Origin: Rhodococcus spelaei
Lineage (GTDB): Bacteria > Actinomycetota > Actinomycetes > Mycobacteriales > Mycobacteriaceae
DNA length: 64,000 nucleotides
NCBI RefSeq assembly: GCF_006704125.1
Contig: NZ_VIGH01000004.1
Location: 502,906-566,905 of the forward strand
Direction of reading: 5' to 3'
The position numbers and the translations under genes are program-made. A model generated the notes under the pieces. The model was not told the DNA's origin. It worked only from the letters and a program-made list of their open reading frames with translations, and did no database searches. Numbering within the stretch: position 1 is the stretch's first letter; each line of letters opens with the position of its first letter. Below are positions 42,804 to 51,164 of this stretch, one piece after another.

Positions 42804-45098
42804 ATGTCAAGCAGCGCAGCTACTTACGGCTCCAGCGTGCTGGGATACCCCCGGATCGGGCCCCGCCGCGAACTCAAGCGGGCCCTCGAGTCGTACTGGC
42901 ACGGCAAGTCCAGCCAGGCCGAACTCGTCGCCGTCGGCCGCGAACTCCAGGAGGAGACCTGGAGCGAACTCGCCGCGACCGGGCTGACGCAGGTTCCCGG
43001 AAACACCTTCTCCTACTACGACCACGTGCTCGACAACGCGCTGCTCTTCGGCGCGGTGCCGGCCCGCTTCGCGCCGCTGCACGGCGAGCTCGACGAGCTC
43101 GACTTCTACTTCACGATGGCCCGCGGCCGACCGGACTTCCCGCCCCTCGAGTTGGTGCGCTACATCGACACCAACTACTACTACCGGCAGCCCGAACTCG
43201 ACCAGGACACCGTGTTCTCGCTGCACGCCGACGCCCTGATGGACGAGTTCGAGCGGGCCAAGGCGCGCGGCATCGAGCTGCGTCCCGTCGTACTCGGACC
43301 GGTCTCGCTGCTGCTGCTGTCCAAGACCAGTCCCGGTGCCGCCGAGGGATTTTCGACCCTCGACCTGTTGGACTCGCTGCTGCCGCAGTACGAGGCGCTG
43401 TTCGAGCGGCTCGCGAAGGCGGGGGCGACCTGCATCCAGCTGGACGAGCCCGCGTTCACCCAGGACCGCACGGACGCCGAGCTGGCTGCGCTGGAACGGG
43501 CCTACACCGCCCTCTCCCACGCGCCGCTGCGTCCCCGGATCTTGGTCACCGGACCGTACGGCAACCTTGGTGAGGCGCTGCCCATCCTGGCCGCCACCAA
43601 GGTCGAGGCGCTCGGTCTCGACCTGGTGTACGGCAAGGTCAAGGCCGAAGAGCTGGCCGCGATCCCCGGGCTCAAGCGCAAGCGCGTCTACGCGGGCGTG
43701 GTCAACGGTCGAAATGTCTGGCGGGCAGACAATTTCGTCACGCTCACCTATCTGTCGAGCCTCAAGGACGTGATCCCGGACCTCGTCGTGTCCACCTCGT
43801 GCTCGCTGATGCACGTGCCCTACGACGTGCTGGCCGAGTGGGATCTGGACGGGGACGTCGCGGACCGGCTCGCCTTCGCGAAGCAGAAGGTCGGCGAGGT
43901 GGTCTCGCTGGCCAAGGCGCTCAGCGAAGGTCCGTCCGAGCGCTGGCGCAAGAAGCCGTCGAAGGTGCATTTCAAGCAGAAGCACGAAGTGCGCCAACGG
44001 GTCTACAGCATCAAGGCCGAGGACCGGATCCGCGCACCGTACGAGCAGCGGCGCGCCGCGCAGCAGGCCCGGCTCAACCTGCCGAAGGTGCCTGCGACCA
44101 CGCTGGGCTCGTTCCCGCAGACCGACGCCGTTCGGCAGGCGCGGTACGAGCTCGGACAGGGACGTCTGGAGTGGGCGGACTACGTCAAGCGGATCCAGGC
44201 CGAGATCGAGCGCACCGTCCGGCTGCAGGAGGACATCGGACTCGACGTCTTCGTGCACGGCGAGCACGAGCGCAACGACATGATCCAGTACTTCGCGGAG
44301 CTGATGGACGGTTTCGCGTTCACACACAACGGCTGGGTTCAGGCGTACGGGTCGCGGTGCGTGCGACCGCCGATCCTGTACGGCGACGTCCGGCGCCGGG
44401 GTCCGATGACCGTCGAGTGGATCGGCTACGCGCAGTCGCTGACCGACAAGCCGGTCAAGGGCATGCTCACCGGTCCGATCACGATGCTGGCGCGCTCGTT
44501 CGTCCGGCAGGACCAGCCGCTGCACGAGACCGCGGACCAGGTGGCGCTGGCGATCCGGGACGAGGTGGCGGATCTGGAGGCGGCGGGAATCGCGATCATC
44601 CAGGTCGACGAGCCGGCCGTCCGCGAGCTGCTGCCGCTGCGCGCGGGTGGGCGCAAGGAGTACCTGGACTGGGCGGTCGACGCTTTCAAGCTGGCGACCG
44701 GTGGGGCCAAGCCGGAGACGCAGATCCACACGCACCTGACGTACACGACCCAGAAGTCGGTGGTGGACGCGATCGAGCGGATGGACTGCGACGTGACGGC
44801 CATCGTGGCGACGCGGTCGATCACCTGGGTGCTCGACGCGATCAAGGAGCGCAAGCTCACCCACGGCGTGGGACCCGGTGTGTACGAGAGTCGTTCGGCC
44901 CGGATCCCGGACATCGACGAGCTCGACGAGTTGCTGACGGAGGCGGCGGAGTCGGTCGAACTCGATCGGCTGTGGGCGAATCCGGACGGTGGCCTCAAGA
45001 CTCGGCACTACTGGCAGCTCGAGCCGTCGCTGCGCAACCTGGTTGCCGCCGCCCGGCGACTGCGCCGGCGTGCGGAGGCGTCCGCCGAGCAGGCCTAG
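42804..45098 (+). CDS. metE: MetE-family protein lacking most zinc ligands
   Basis: A 764-residue homologue of cobalamin-independent methionine synthase, full length with both barrels. N-half blocks such as 'VLGYPRIGPRRELKRALESY' (20) and C-half blocks 'TTLGSFPQTDAVRQAR', 'NGWVQAYGSRCVRPPI' and 'LTDKPVKGMLTGPITML' are well kept, as is Asp in QVDEPA. Of the four zinc ligands of E. coli MetE (His641, Cys643, Glu665, Cys726) only the His remains: His644, then Thr646, Val668 and Gly729 at exactly equal spacing. It therefore probably cannot activate homocysteine in the usual way. The ATG at 42804 follows GAGG. No cobalamin riboswitch fits in the 107-base upstream gap. Confidence 0.85.
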   Translation: MSSSAATYGSSVLGYPRIGPRRELKRALESYWHGKSSQAELVAVGRELQEETWSELAATGLTQVPGNTFSYYDHVLDNALLFGAVPARFAPLHGELDELDFYFTMARGRPDFPPLELVRYIDTNYYYRQPELDQDTVFSLHADALMDEFERAKARGIELRPVVLGPVSLLLLSKTSPGAAEGFSTLDLLDSLLPQYEALFERLAKAGATCIQLDEPAFTQDRTDAELAALERAYTALSHAPLRPRILVTGPYGNLGEALPILAATKVEALGLDLVYGKVKAEELAAIPGLKRKRVYAGVVNGRNVWRADNFVTLTYLSSLKDVIPDLVVSTSCSLMHVPYDVLAEWDLDGDVADRLAFAKQKVGEVVSLAKALSEGPSERWRKKPSKVHFKQKHEVRQRVYSIKAEDRIRAPYEQRRAAQQARLNLPKVPATTLGSFPQTDAVRQARYELGQGRLEWADYVKRIQAEIERTVRLQEDIGLDVFVHGEHERNDMIQYFAELMDGFAFTHNGWVQAYGSRCVRPPILYGDVRRRGPMTVEWIGYAQSLTDKPVKGMLTGPITMLARSFVRQDQPLHETADQVALAIRDEVADLEAAGIAIIQVDEPAVRELLPLRAGGRKEYLDWAVDAFKLATGGAKPETQIHTHLTYTTQKSVVDAIERMDCDVTAIVATRSITWVLDAIKERKLTHGVGPGVYESRSARIPDIDELDELLTEAAESVELDRLWANPDGGLKTRHYWQLEPSLRNLVAAARRLRRRAEASAEQA

Positions 45099-45103
45099 CA
45101 CGT

Positions 45104-45138
45104 CTCCCGCGACCCGTGAGTGGTCGCGGTCGCGGGAG
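45104..45138 (+). terminator. hairpin after the metE-like gene
   Basis: CTCCCGCGACC (45104-45114) pairs perfectly with 45128-45138 across a 13-base loop that itself contains CGTGAGT. It begins five bases after the stop codon. Confidence 0.55.
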
Positions 45139-45153
45139 TCGCGCCCTGGGAAG

Positions 45154-45189
45154 AGGAAGGCCCCGGACCTCACGGTCCGGGGCCTTCCT
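45154..45189. terminator. bidirectional terminator
   Basis: AGGAAGGCCCCGGACC (45154-45169) and its perfect complement (45174-45189) surround TCAC. The 16-base stem lies between the convergent metE-like and glycosidase genes and can serve both. Confidence 0.85.
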
Positions 45190-45231
45190 GCTCGAACCGT
45201 CACTGTTCGAGTCGTTGCCGTACCTGAGCGG

Positions 45232-46734
45232 TCAGGAACCCGCGCCGCCGGTCGAGCCCGAGGTCGAGCCGGCTGTGCCGGGCAGGTTGTTGCCGTCCGA
45301 GTCCGGTCGGTGGATCTTGACGGTCACCGGCCCCGGACCGTCCGCCTCGACGGTCACGATGCGGGCACCGGCGGGGGAGGTGGTGTGGCCGCCGGTCACC
45401 TCGGCGACATAGCCGGCGGGGTAGTGCAGGTCGGATACGTAGATCTCGGTCGGCTTCGAGGACGACCTCGGCGTGTAGGTGTACCGGAAGTCGCCGTTGT
45501 CGGCATTGAACCGCAGTGTGCCCGGGGTACCCGCGGTGGCCTGCGGATACGTGCGCACCAGCTGCTTTCCGACCCCGCGGGTGAACGGGTCGGTGCCGCC
45601 CTCGGGCCCGAAGATGCTGCTGTAGTGCCAGTACTGCCAGCCCACGAACCGATCGTCCGCGCGATCCACGGTGGCCGCCAGCACGTCCGCATCGGTGTCG
45701 CCGAACTCGGTCACGATCACGGGACGGTTGGTGCGAGAGCCGAGCGAATCGATGTTCGCCCAGGTCTTGTCGTGCTGGACGGGGCATGCGGCCTTCAGGC
45801 CCCCGGGCAGCCCGAGGTAGATGCTCAGCTGGCTGGGGATGCAGTAGTCGTGCACGGAGAACGCGACGTTCGGATCGGTGACGGCGGGCGTCGCCGGTGG
45901 GTTGCCGAGATTGCTCGGCATGGTCTCGTTCCAGGTCACGTTGGGTTCCCAGTACACCGGCACGGTGGCGCTCGCGGACCGGACGTGGTCGGTGAGTTTC
46001 TGCATCGCGGCCTGGTAGGTGCGGTCGAACTCCGGGCAGCCGTTCGGGAAACAGGTCAGGAACGGCGAACCCGGCCAGGGTTCGTTCATCAGCTCGATGC
46101 CGAGTACGGCCGGGTTGCCGGCGACCCTGGTGGCCAGCGCGGCGAGTGCGGTCCCGAGCTGGTCGAGGACGCCGTCCTTGTTCGCCCAGATCTCGTCCCA
46201 GGCGATGTTCATGCTGGGCATCAGGTAGTTCAGCGGGAAGCCGGGATTCGGTTCCCACGGCTGCGGCCGGGCGGTGGTGGCCCAGTCGGGAAAACCGTTG
46301 CCGCCCCACGGCTTTCCGATGCCGTCCTGATGGTTGTCGAGCAGGACGTGGATGCCGCGCGCACCGAGGACGTCGACGACCCCGGCGATGCGGTCGAGGT
46401 ACGCGCCGTCGACGACACCGCGCTGCGGCATCAGCCCGTCGAACTCGACACCGAGGCGCACCGTGTTGAAACCGTGCTGCGCGAGCAGATCGGCATCGGC
46501 CGCGGTGATGGTCAGTCCGTCGCCCGGTTCGACGTAGGGAGCGTCCTTGTCGACGTTGTTGACCCCGTGCAGCAGGACGGTGCGCCCGTAACCGTCGACG
46601 AGGGCGCGGCCCTGCGGACGGACCTGTGTCGGAGGAGCTTTCGGCGCCGGCTCGTCGGCGGAGGCCGCCGGCGACCAGGCGAGGACGCCCGCGACGACCG
46701 CCGCGGCAATTCCGATCGGTAGGAACTTGCGCAT
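45232..46734 (-). CDS. secreted GH5 glycosidase, endoglycoceramidase-like
   Basis: A 500-residue exported enzyme. The ATG at 46734 follows TGAGGAAACAG and opens a signal peptide 'LPIGIAAAVVAGVLAWSPAA' (20). The GH5 barrel shows 'NTVRLGVEFDG', 'HVLLDNHQDGIG', the acid/base 'GIELMNEPWPGS' and the nucleophile 'VIVTEFGDTD'. The 'LLHGVNNVDKDAPY' start and the C-terminal beta domain ('TEIYVSDLHYPAGY') resemble Rhodococcus endoglycoceramidases more than cellulases. It ends in a Gly/Ser/Thr-rich tail. It would release sugar chains from glycolipids outside the cell; substrate not proven. Confidence 0.8.
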   Translation of the reverse strand: MRKFLPIGIAAAVVAGVLAWSPAASADEPAPKAPPTQVRPQGRALVDGYGRTVLLHGVNNVDKDAPYVEPGDGLTITAADADLLAQHGFNTVRLGVEFDGLMPQRGVVDGAYLDRIAGVVDVLGARGIHVLLDNHQDGIGKPWGGNGFPDWATTARPQPWEPNPGFPLNYLMPSMNIAWDEIWANKDGVLDQLGTALAALATRVAGNPAVLGIELMNEPWPGSPFLTCFPNGCPEFDRTYQAAMQKLTDHVRSASATVPVYWEPNVTWNETMPSNLGNPPATPAVTDPNVAFSVHDYCIPSQLSIYLGLPGGLKAACPVQHDKTWANIDSLGSRTNRPVIVTEFGDTDADVLAATVDRADDRFVGWQYWHYSSIFGPEGGTDPFTRGVGKQLVRTYPQATAGTPGTLRFNADNGDFRYTYTPRSSSKPTEIYVSDLHYPAGYVAEVTGGHTTSPAGARIVTVEADGPGPVTVKIHRPDSDGNNLPGTAGSTSGSTGGAGS

Positions 46735-46773
46735 CTGTTTCCTCAGGGGACCTAGGTGGACAACTCCGAACAC

Positions 46774-46793
46774 AATTGGACAGTTGTCCAATT
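46774..46793. promoter_or_regulatory. perfect operator palindrome upstream of the glycosidase
   Basis: AATTGGACA (46774-46782), GT, TGTCCAATT (46785-46793). The 9-base arms are exact. A related half GTGGACAAC occurs at 46756-46764. The site is 40 bases upstream of the glycosidase start and 69 before adhC, in the shared divergent promoter. The form fits a TetR- or MarR-type repressor; which one is unknown. Confidence 0.65.
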
Positions 46794-46861
46794 TGCTCGA
46801 CACTAGCGAGCGACGGCCCCCGGCGTGACCGAATTGGTGCAGAAGGGGTAGGCATGGAGAC

Positions 46862-47902
46862 ATGCGCACTGTCTCCGCCTATGCCGCGACCGCCCCCGAC
46901 GCCCCGCTCGAGAAGACGACCATCGAGCGCCGCGACCTCGGCCCGCTCGACGTCCTGATCGAGATCAAGTTCTCCGGCATCTGTCACTCGGACATCCACA
47001 CCGCCCGCAACGAGTGGGGTGGGACCCGCTACCCGATCGTTCCCGGCCACGAGATCACCGGCATCGTCGCCGAGGTCGGCTCCGACGTCACCCGGCACGA
47101 GGTCGGCGACCGGGTCGGCGTCGGTTGCTTCGTCGACTCGTGCGGCAACTGCGATCCGTGCGCCGCGGGCGAGGAACAGTACTGCGCCAATCGGGTCACG
47201 GCCACCTACAACTCCAAGGGCCGCGACGGCGAGGTCACGCAGGGCGGGTACTCGACGCACATCGTCGTCACCGAAGGCTTCGTCCTCGCGATTCCCGACG
47301 GCCTCGAACTGGACGTCGCCACGCCGCTGTTGTGTGCGGGCATCACGCTCTTCTCTCCGCTGCGGCACTGGAACGCGGGCCCGGGCACGAAGGTCGCGAT
47401 CGTCGGCATGGGCGGTCTGGGACACGTCGGCGTCAAGATCGCGCATGCGATGGGCGCGGAGGTGACGGTACTGAGCCACTCGCTGGCCAAGCGGGAGGAC
47501 GGACTCCGGTTCGGAGCCGACGACTACCGGGCAACCAGCGACCCCGCAGTGTTCAAGGAACTGCGCAGCCGGTTCGACCTGATCCTCAACACCGTGTCGG
47601 TGGACCTCGACATGGACGCCTACCTCGGCATGCTCGCGCTCGACGGCACACTCGTGCTGCTCGGACTGCCGGAGAAGCCACTGTCGGTGCGCGCATTCTC
47701 GCTCGCGGGAAACCGTCGCAGCCTCGCCGGATCCAACGTCGGCGGAATCCGCGAGACCCAGGAGATGCTCGACTTCTGCGCCGAGCACGGCATCGCGGCC
47801 GAGATCGAGCTCATCGCCGCGGACCGGATCAACGAGGCCTACGAGCGGGTGCTGCGCAGCGACGTGCGCTACCGCTTCGTCATCGACGCCGGGACCTTCT
47901 GA
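46862..47902 (+). CDS. adhC: zinc-dependent alcohol dehydrogenase, AdhC type
   Basis: A 346-residue NADP-dependent MDR enzyme. Catalytic zinc ligands are Cys41 (GICHSDIH), His63/Glu64 (PGHE) and Cys158; structural zinc ligands are Cys94, Cys97, Cys100 and Cys108. The cofactor fold is '[20 protein letters not shown]' (20). The sequence strongly recalls mycobacterial AdhC (Rv3045) from end to end, for example '[20 protein letters not shown]' (20). It reduces cinnamyl-type and other aldehydes. It is divergent from the glycosidase gene and shares its palindrome. Confidence 0.9.
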   Translation: MRTVSAYAATAPDAPLEKTTIERRDLGPLDVLIEIKFSGICHSDIHTARNEWGGTRYPIVPGHEITGIVAEVGSDVTRHEVGDRVGVGCFVDSCGNCDPCAAGEEQYCANRVTATYNSKGRDGEVTQGGYSTHIVVTEGFVLAIPDGLELDVATPLLCAGITLFSPLRHWNAGPGTKVAIVGMGGLGHVGVKIAHAMGAEVTVLSHSLAKREDGLRFGADDYRATSDPAVFKELRSRFDLILNTVSVDLDMDAYLGMLALDGTLVLLGLPEKPLSVRAFSLAGNRRSLAGSNVGGIRETQEMLDFCAEHGIAAEIELIAADRINEAYERVLRSDVRYRFVIDAGTF

Positions 47903-47916
47903 GACCGCCCGGTCGG

Positions 47917-47960
47917 GTCGAGACGGTACAGCCGCGGTGTCGAGACGGCATAGCCGCGGA
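47917..47960. repeat. 22-bp direct repeat, two copies
   Basis: Two adjacent 22-base units (47917-47938 and 47939-47960) share the pattern GTCGAGACGG, two variable bases, then AGCCGCGG. They lie just past the adhC stop and before the DJ-1 family gene. They could be a regulator array or a slipped duplication. Confidence 0.6.
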
Positions 47961-48027
47961 GCCCGTCGGGGTCCATACTCGGGTTGGGGGGCACTCGGGT
48001 CGTAGGACTGTGGAGGAGTGTTCGGCG

Positions 48028-48594
48028 ATGAGCAGGCAACTCGACGGCCACCGGGTGGCCGTACTCGCGGCCGACGGTGTCGAGCAGTCCGAACTGGTGG
48101 AGACGAGAGAGGCGATCGAGGCGGCGGGCGGTACGACCGAGCTGCTCTCGATCGCGCCCGGCGAGATCCAGGCCTATCGCGCGGACGTGCACGTCGCCGA
48201 CAGATTCGCGGTCGACCTGGTGGTCGGGCGCGCGGACGTCGACGAGTACGACGGGCTGATCCTGCCCGGCGGCACACTCAACCCGGACCGGCTGCGCACC
48301 GACGACCACGCGGTGGCGTTCGTCCGGCACTTCATGCACGTCGGCAAGCCGGTCGGCGCGATCGGGCACGCCCCGTGGCTGCTGCTCGACGCGGGCGCGG
48401 TGTCCGGACGCACCCTCACCAGTTGGCCGAGCCTGCGCACCGACATCGTCAACGCCGGCGGGATCCACGTGAACGAGAAGGTCGTCGTCGACCGGAATCT
48501 GGTGACCAGTCGCAGCCCGGCTGACCTGCCCTGCTTCTGTGCGGCGATGGTCGGGAAGCTGACTCAGCATCCCGAGCCGGTCGCCCAGTTCTGA
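48028..48594 (+). CDS. DJ-1/PfpI family protein without the nucleophile Cys
   Basis: A 188-residue protein of the class I glutamine amidotransferase-like fold. 'VAVLAADGVEQSELVE' is the N-terminal block with the conserved Glu, 'EYDGLILPGGTLNPDRLR' follows. At the nucleophile elbow the family has AICHGPW, while this protein reads AIGHAPW, so Cys is Gly113 with His114 kept. Protease, deglycase or glyoxalase activity by the usual route is therefore unlikely. GGAGGAG at 48012-48018 supports ATG 48028. Confidence 0.82.
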   Translation: MSRQLDGHRVAVLAADGVEQSELVETREAIEAAGGTTELLSIAPGEIQAYRADVHVADRFAVDLVVGRADVDEYDGLILPGGTLNPDRLRTDDHAVAFVRHFMHVGKPVGAIGHAPWLLLDAGAVSGRTLTSWPSLRTDIVNAGGIHVNEKVVVDRNLVTSRSPADLPCFCAAMVGKLTQHPEPVAQF

Positions 48595-48664
48595 CCTTGT
48601 CGCGGCAGGTTCGGCGGGCGTAGCGTCGGACGCAACAGTTGATCCTCGACCAGGAGGAGCGATC

Positions 48665-49000
48665 ATGATTCGAGACTGGTTCTCCGACATGCGCGTGCAC
48701 ATGTTCTCCGACGAGCTGCACAGACTGCCCGGCGACGTGCGCCGGTTCCCCGAGAAGCTGAGCCTGTTCTCCGAATGGGTCGGCTACGCCCTCGGACTGG
48801 TGGCTCTGCTGACCTTCGCACTGACCCTGCTCGCGGCGGCCTCGGGCTTCACTGGCTGGGCGATCGTCAGCGGCGTGATCTGCGTGGTTTCCCTGCTGAT
48901 CGGATCGAGCATCATCAGCAGTGCGGTGCGCCACGATCGCCGGGTTCACCAGCACACCCCCCGATTCCCGTTGCCCGGTGGCGACGCCTGGCGGGTGTGA
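48665..49000 (+). CDS. small two-span membrane protein
   Basis: A 111-residue protein with an acidic/basic 35-residue cytoplasmic head, two hydrophobic spans (about 41-63 and 67-88) and a basic tail. It starts at ATG 48665 after AGGAGGAG. 'GFTGWAIVSGVICVVSLLIG' (20) and the tail 'RHDRRVHQHTPRFPLP' are echoed in the next gene. No family recognised. Confidence 0.7.
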   Translation: MIRDWFSDMRVHMFSDELHRLPGDVRRFPEKLSLFSEWVGYALGLVALLTFALTLLAAASGFTGWAIVSGVICVVSLLIGSSIISSAVRHDRRVHQHTPRFPLPGGDAWRV

Positions 49001-49006
49001 GTACCG

Positions 49007-49228
49007 GTGAGCCTGAACATCGTTGCGGGGTGGGTGGCCTTCGGCTGCGTGCTGTTGACCGCGGTCACCCTCGGCATGTTCCTGGTGGCCGCGGGATCCG
49101 GCTACGACGGGTGGGCCGCCCTCGCCGGCTCGGCCTGCGTGCTCGCCATCCTGACTGCGATCGCAGTGGTCGGCGGCACGATTCGCCACGACCGCAAGGC
49201 GAACCGGGAGATGCTGCACTTCCCTTAG
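49007..49228 (+). CDS. small two-span membrane protein, paralogue of the preceding gene
   Basis: A 73-residue protein from GTG 49007, six bases after the previous stop. Two spans (about 6-28 and 36-58) and the tail 'IRHDRKANREMLHFP' parallel the preceding protein: GSGYDGWAALAGSACV aligns with ASGFTGWAIVSGVICV. The pair could form a heterodimer. Function unknown. Confidence 0.65.
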   Translation: MSLNIVAGWVAFGCVLLTAVTLGMFLVAAGSGYDGWAALAGSACVLAILTAIAVVGGTIRHDRKANREMLHFP

Positions 49229-49265
49229 AGTTCAACTCGGCCCGTGACCCGGTTCGGCCGCGACG

Positions 49266-50132
49266 TCAGGACTCCGCGAGCCGGCGCTTCTCCGTCTCGA
49301 TGTCGAAATCGGCAGGCGGCCAGCCCAAGTCGAGCCGCTCGAGCGCGTCGATGAGCAACTCGGTCACCGCGAGCCTGCTGTACCACTTCCGGTCGCACGG
49401 CACGACGTGCCAGGGTGCGTACTCGGTGGACGTCCGGTCCAGCATGGCCTGGTAGGCCTGCTGGTACTGCGGCCAGTATCCGCGTTCGGTGACGTCACCC
49501 GGGTTGTACTTCCAGTACTTGTCAGGCCGCTCCAAGCGCTCGGCAAGCCGTGCCTTCTGTTCGTCCAGGGAGACGAACATCGCGACCTTCACGATGCTGG
49601 TCCCGGACTCGACCAGGTCCTTTTCGAACTGGTTGATCTCGTCGTAGCGGGGTTCCCATTCCGCCGGTGGCACCAGGTCGTGCACGCGCACCACCAGCAC
49701 GTCCTCGTAGTGCGAGCGGTCGAACACGCCGATCTGGCCCTTGCGCGGCAACGCCTTCCGGATCCGCCACAGGTAGTGGTGGCGCTTCTCCTCCTCGGTC
49801 GGAACGCCGAACGACGCATGGTCGACGCCCTGCGGGTCGACGTGCCCGATGACGTGCCGAACCATGCCGCCCTTTCCTGCGGTGTCCATGCCCTGCAGCA
49901 CCAGCAGCACCGAGCGGTGCTCCTCGCTGCTGCGGCCGTTGGCGAAGAGCTTCTCCTGCAACGCGGACAGGTCCGCGCCGCGCTCCTCGAGCAGGCGCTC
50001 GCCCAACTCCTTGTCACCCTCGAAGCCGGGGGTGACGTTCGTGTCGAGGTCGGCTACCCGGGTGTCGGCACTCGCCCGCACCGCCTCGGTCGCCGGGATC
50101 TCCCAACCCGTACGCGAATTCTTCTTGGCCAT
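49266..50132 (-). CDS. ppk2: polyphosphate kinase 2 family protein
   Basis: A 288-residue kinase that transfers phosphate between polyphosphate and nucleotides. Walker A is GMDTAGKGG (81-89), the lid is 'VFDRSHYEDVLVVRVHDLVP' (20) and 'RPDKYWKYNPGDV' and 'PWHVVPCDRKWYSRLAV' are standard PPK2 blocks. The single-domain form with this size belongs to the class that phosphorylates mono- or diphosphates. The ATG at 50132 gives the usual start; an upstream ATG at 50417 would overlap the opposite gene. Confidence 0.9.
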   Translation of the reverse strand: MAKKNSRTGWEIPATEAVRASADTRVADLDTNVTPGFEGDKELGERLLEERGADLSALQEKLFANGRSSEEHRSVLLVLQGMDTAGKGGMVRHVIGHVDPQGVDHASFGVPTEEEKRHHYLWRIRKALPRKGQIGVFDRSHYEDVLVVRVHDLVPPAEWEPRYDEINQFEKDLVESGTSIVKVAMFVSLDEQKARLAERLERPDKYWKYNPGDVTERGYWPQYQQAYQAMLDRTSTEYAPWHVVPCDRKWYSRLAVTELLIDALERLDLGWPPADFDIETEKRRLAES

Positions 50133-50256
50133 GACGGCGACTCTGTCATGCCGCGGCCCGGATTCGGCGGCAATGCCTCCGGCGATTCGGGCTAGTGTTG
50201 ACGGCGTCAGGGGCACGCGCTCAGGCCGGTCCCGACGACAGCAGCGGGAGGCGTCC

Positions 50257-51138
50257 ATGCAGGCCGTATCGTCCTTCGAGACCACGGACGGAGTGCGACT
50301 GACGGTGCGCGAGTCCGGTCCGCGAGCGGCACCGGTGACGGTCGTGTTCGCGCACGGTTGGACCCTCGACGGTGGATCGTGGGACGACCTGATCGCGGTA
50401 TTGGGCCGGTCCGCCACCCGCCCGGCCCGACTGATCGCGGTCGACTGTCGGGGTCACGGTTCGTCGGGGGCGGCGCAGGCGGGCAGCGCCACCATCGCGC
50501 GGTACGCCGACGATCTCGCCGAGATCGTCGGACGGCTGGTTCCGGACGGTCCGATCGTGCTGGTCGGGCACTCGATGGGCGGCATGGCGATGATGGCGCT
50601 CGGCGAGCGCCATCCGGGCCTGGTGCGTGACCGGGTGGCGGCGGCCGCGTTCCTGGCCACCGGCGCGGGTCGGTTCGACAAGTCGATCGATCGGGTTCGG
50701 GGGCTGCGGACCGCACTGCCCGTGCTGCTGGGTCTCGGATTCCGGGCACTCAATCACCTGCCGGCGCCGCTGCGGTACCGGGCGGTGGAGCGACTGTTAT
50801 TCGGTTTCGGCGCTCGTCGTGCCGACATCGAGCGGACTGCGGGGCAGATGCGACGGGCCGATCCGCGCAGCATGCCCCGGTTCGGGGTGGACATCCTCGA
50901 CCACGACCGCGCCGCCCACCTCGACCGTTACGCGGCGGCGGAGGTGCTCGTCGCCGCGGGTTCCCGGGATCGGTTGTGTCCGCCGTCGCATGCGCGAAAG
51001 ATCGCCTCGCGCCTGCCGGACGCCACGCTCGTGGTCTACGAGGGTGCGGGCCATCAGTTGTCCTTCGAGCGGTCCGAGGACCTGGCCCGACGCCTGGCCG
51101 GACTGCTGGAGCGGGTCGCGTCCGACCGCACTGCCTGA
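50257..51138 (+). CDS. alpha/beta hydrolase (esterase)
   Basis: A 293-residue hydrolase with 'VVFAHGWTLDGGSWDDLI' (oxyanion region), nucleophile 'LVGHSMGGMAMMAL', Asp in 'AAGSRDRLCPP' and His in 'GAGHQLSFE'. GGGAG precedes ATG 50257. Placed 26 bases before a Baeyer-Villiger monooxygenase, it could hydrolyse the ester or lactone made by that enzyme, an arrangement known in several ketone pathways. Residues 1-40 show no signal peptide. Confidence 0.83.
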   Translation: MQAVSSFETTDGVRLTVRESGPRAAPVTVVFAHGWTLDGGSWDDLIAVLGRSATRPARLIAVDCRGHGSSGAAQAGSATIARYADDLAEIVGRLVPDGPIVLVGHSMGGMAMMALGERHPGLVRDRVAAAAFLATGAGRFDKSIDRVRGLRTALPVLLGLGFRALNHLPAPLRYRAVERLLFGFGARRADIERTAGQMRRADPRSMPRFGVDILDHDRAAHLDRYAAAEVLVAAGSRDRLCPPSHARKIASRLPDATLVVYEGAGHQLSFERSEDLARRLAGLLERVASDRTA

Positions 51139-51164
51139 CGCCGAATGCCGAGGAGGGTCCCACC

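Noticed and set aside
45200..48277. A 1025-codon open frame on the minus strand
   Set aside because: It crosses the GH5 gene in the wrong frame and adhC antisense; composition is Arg/Pro-rich with no domains.
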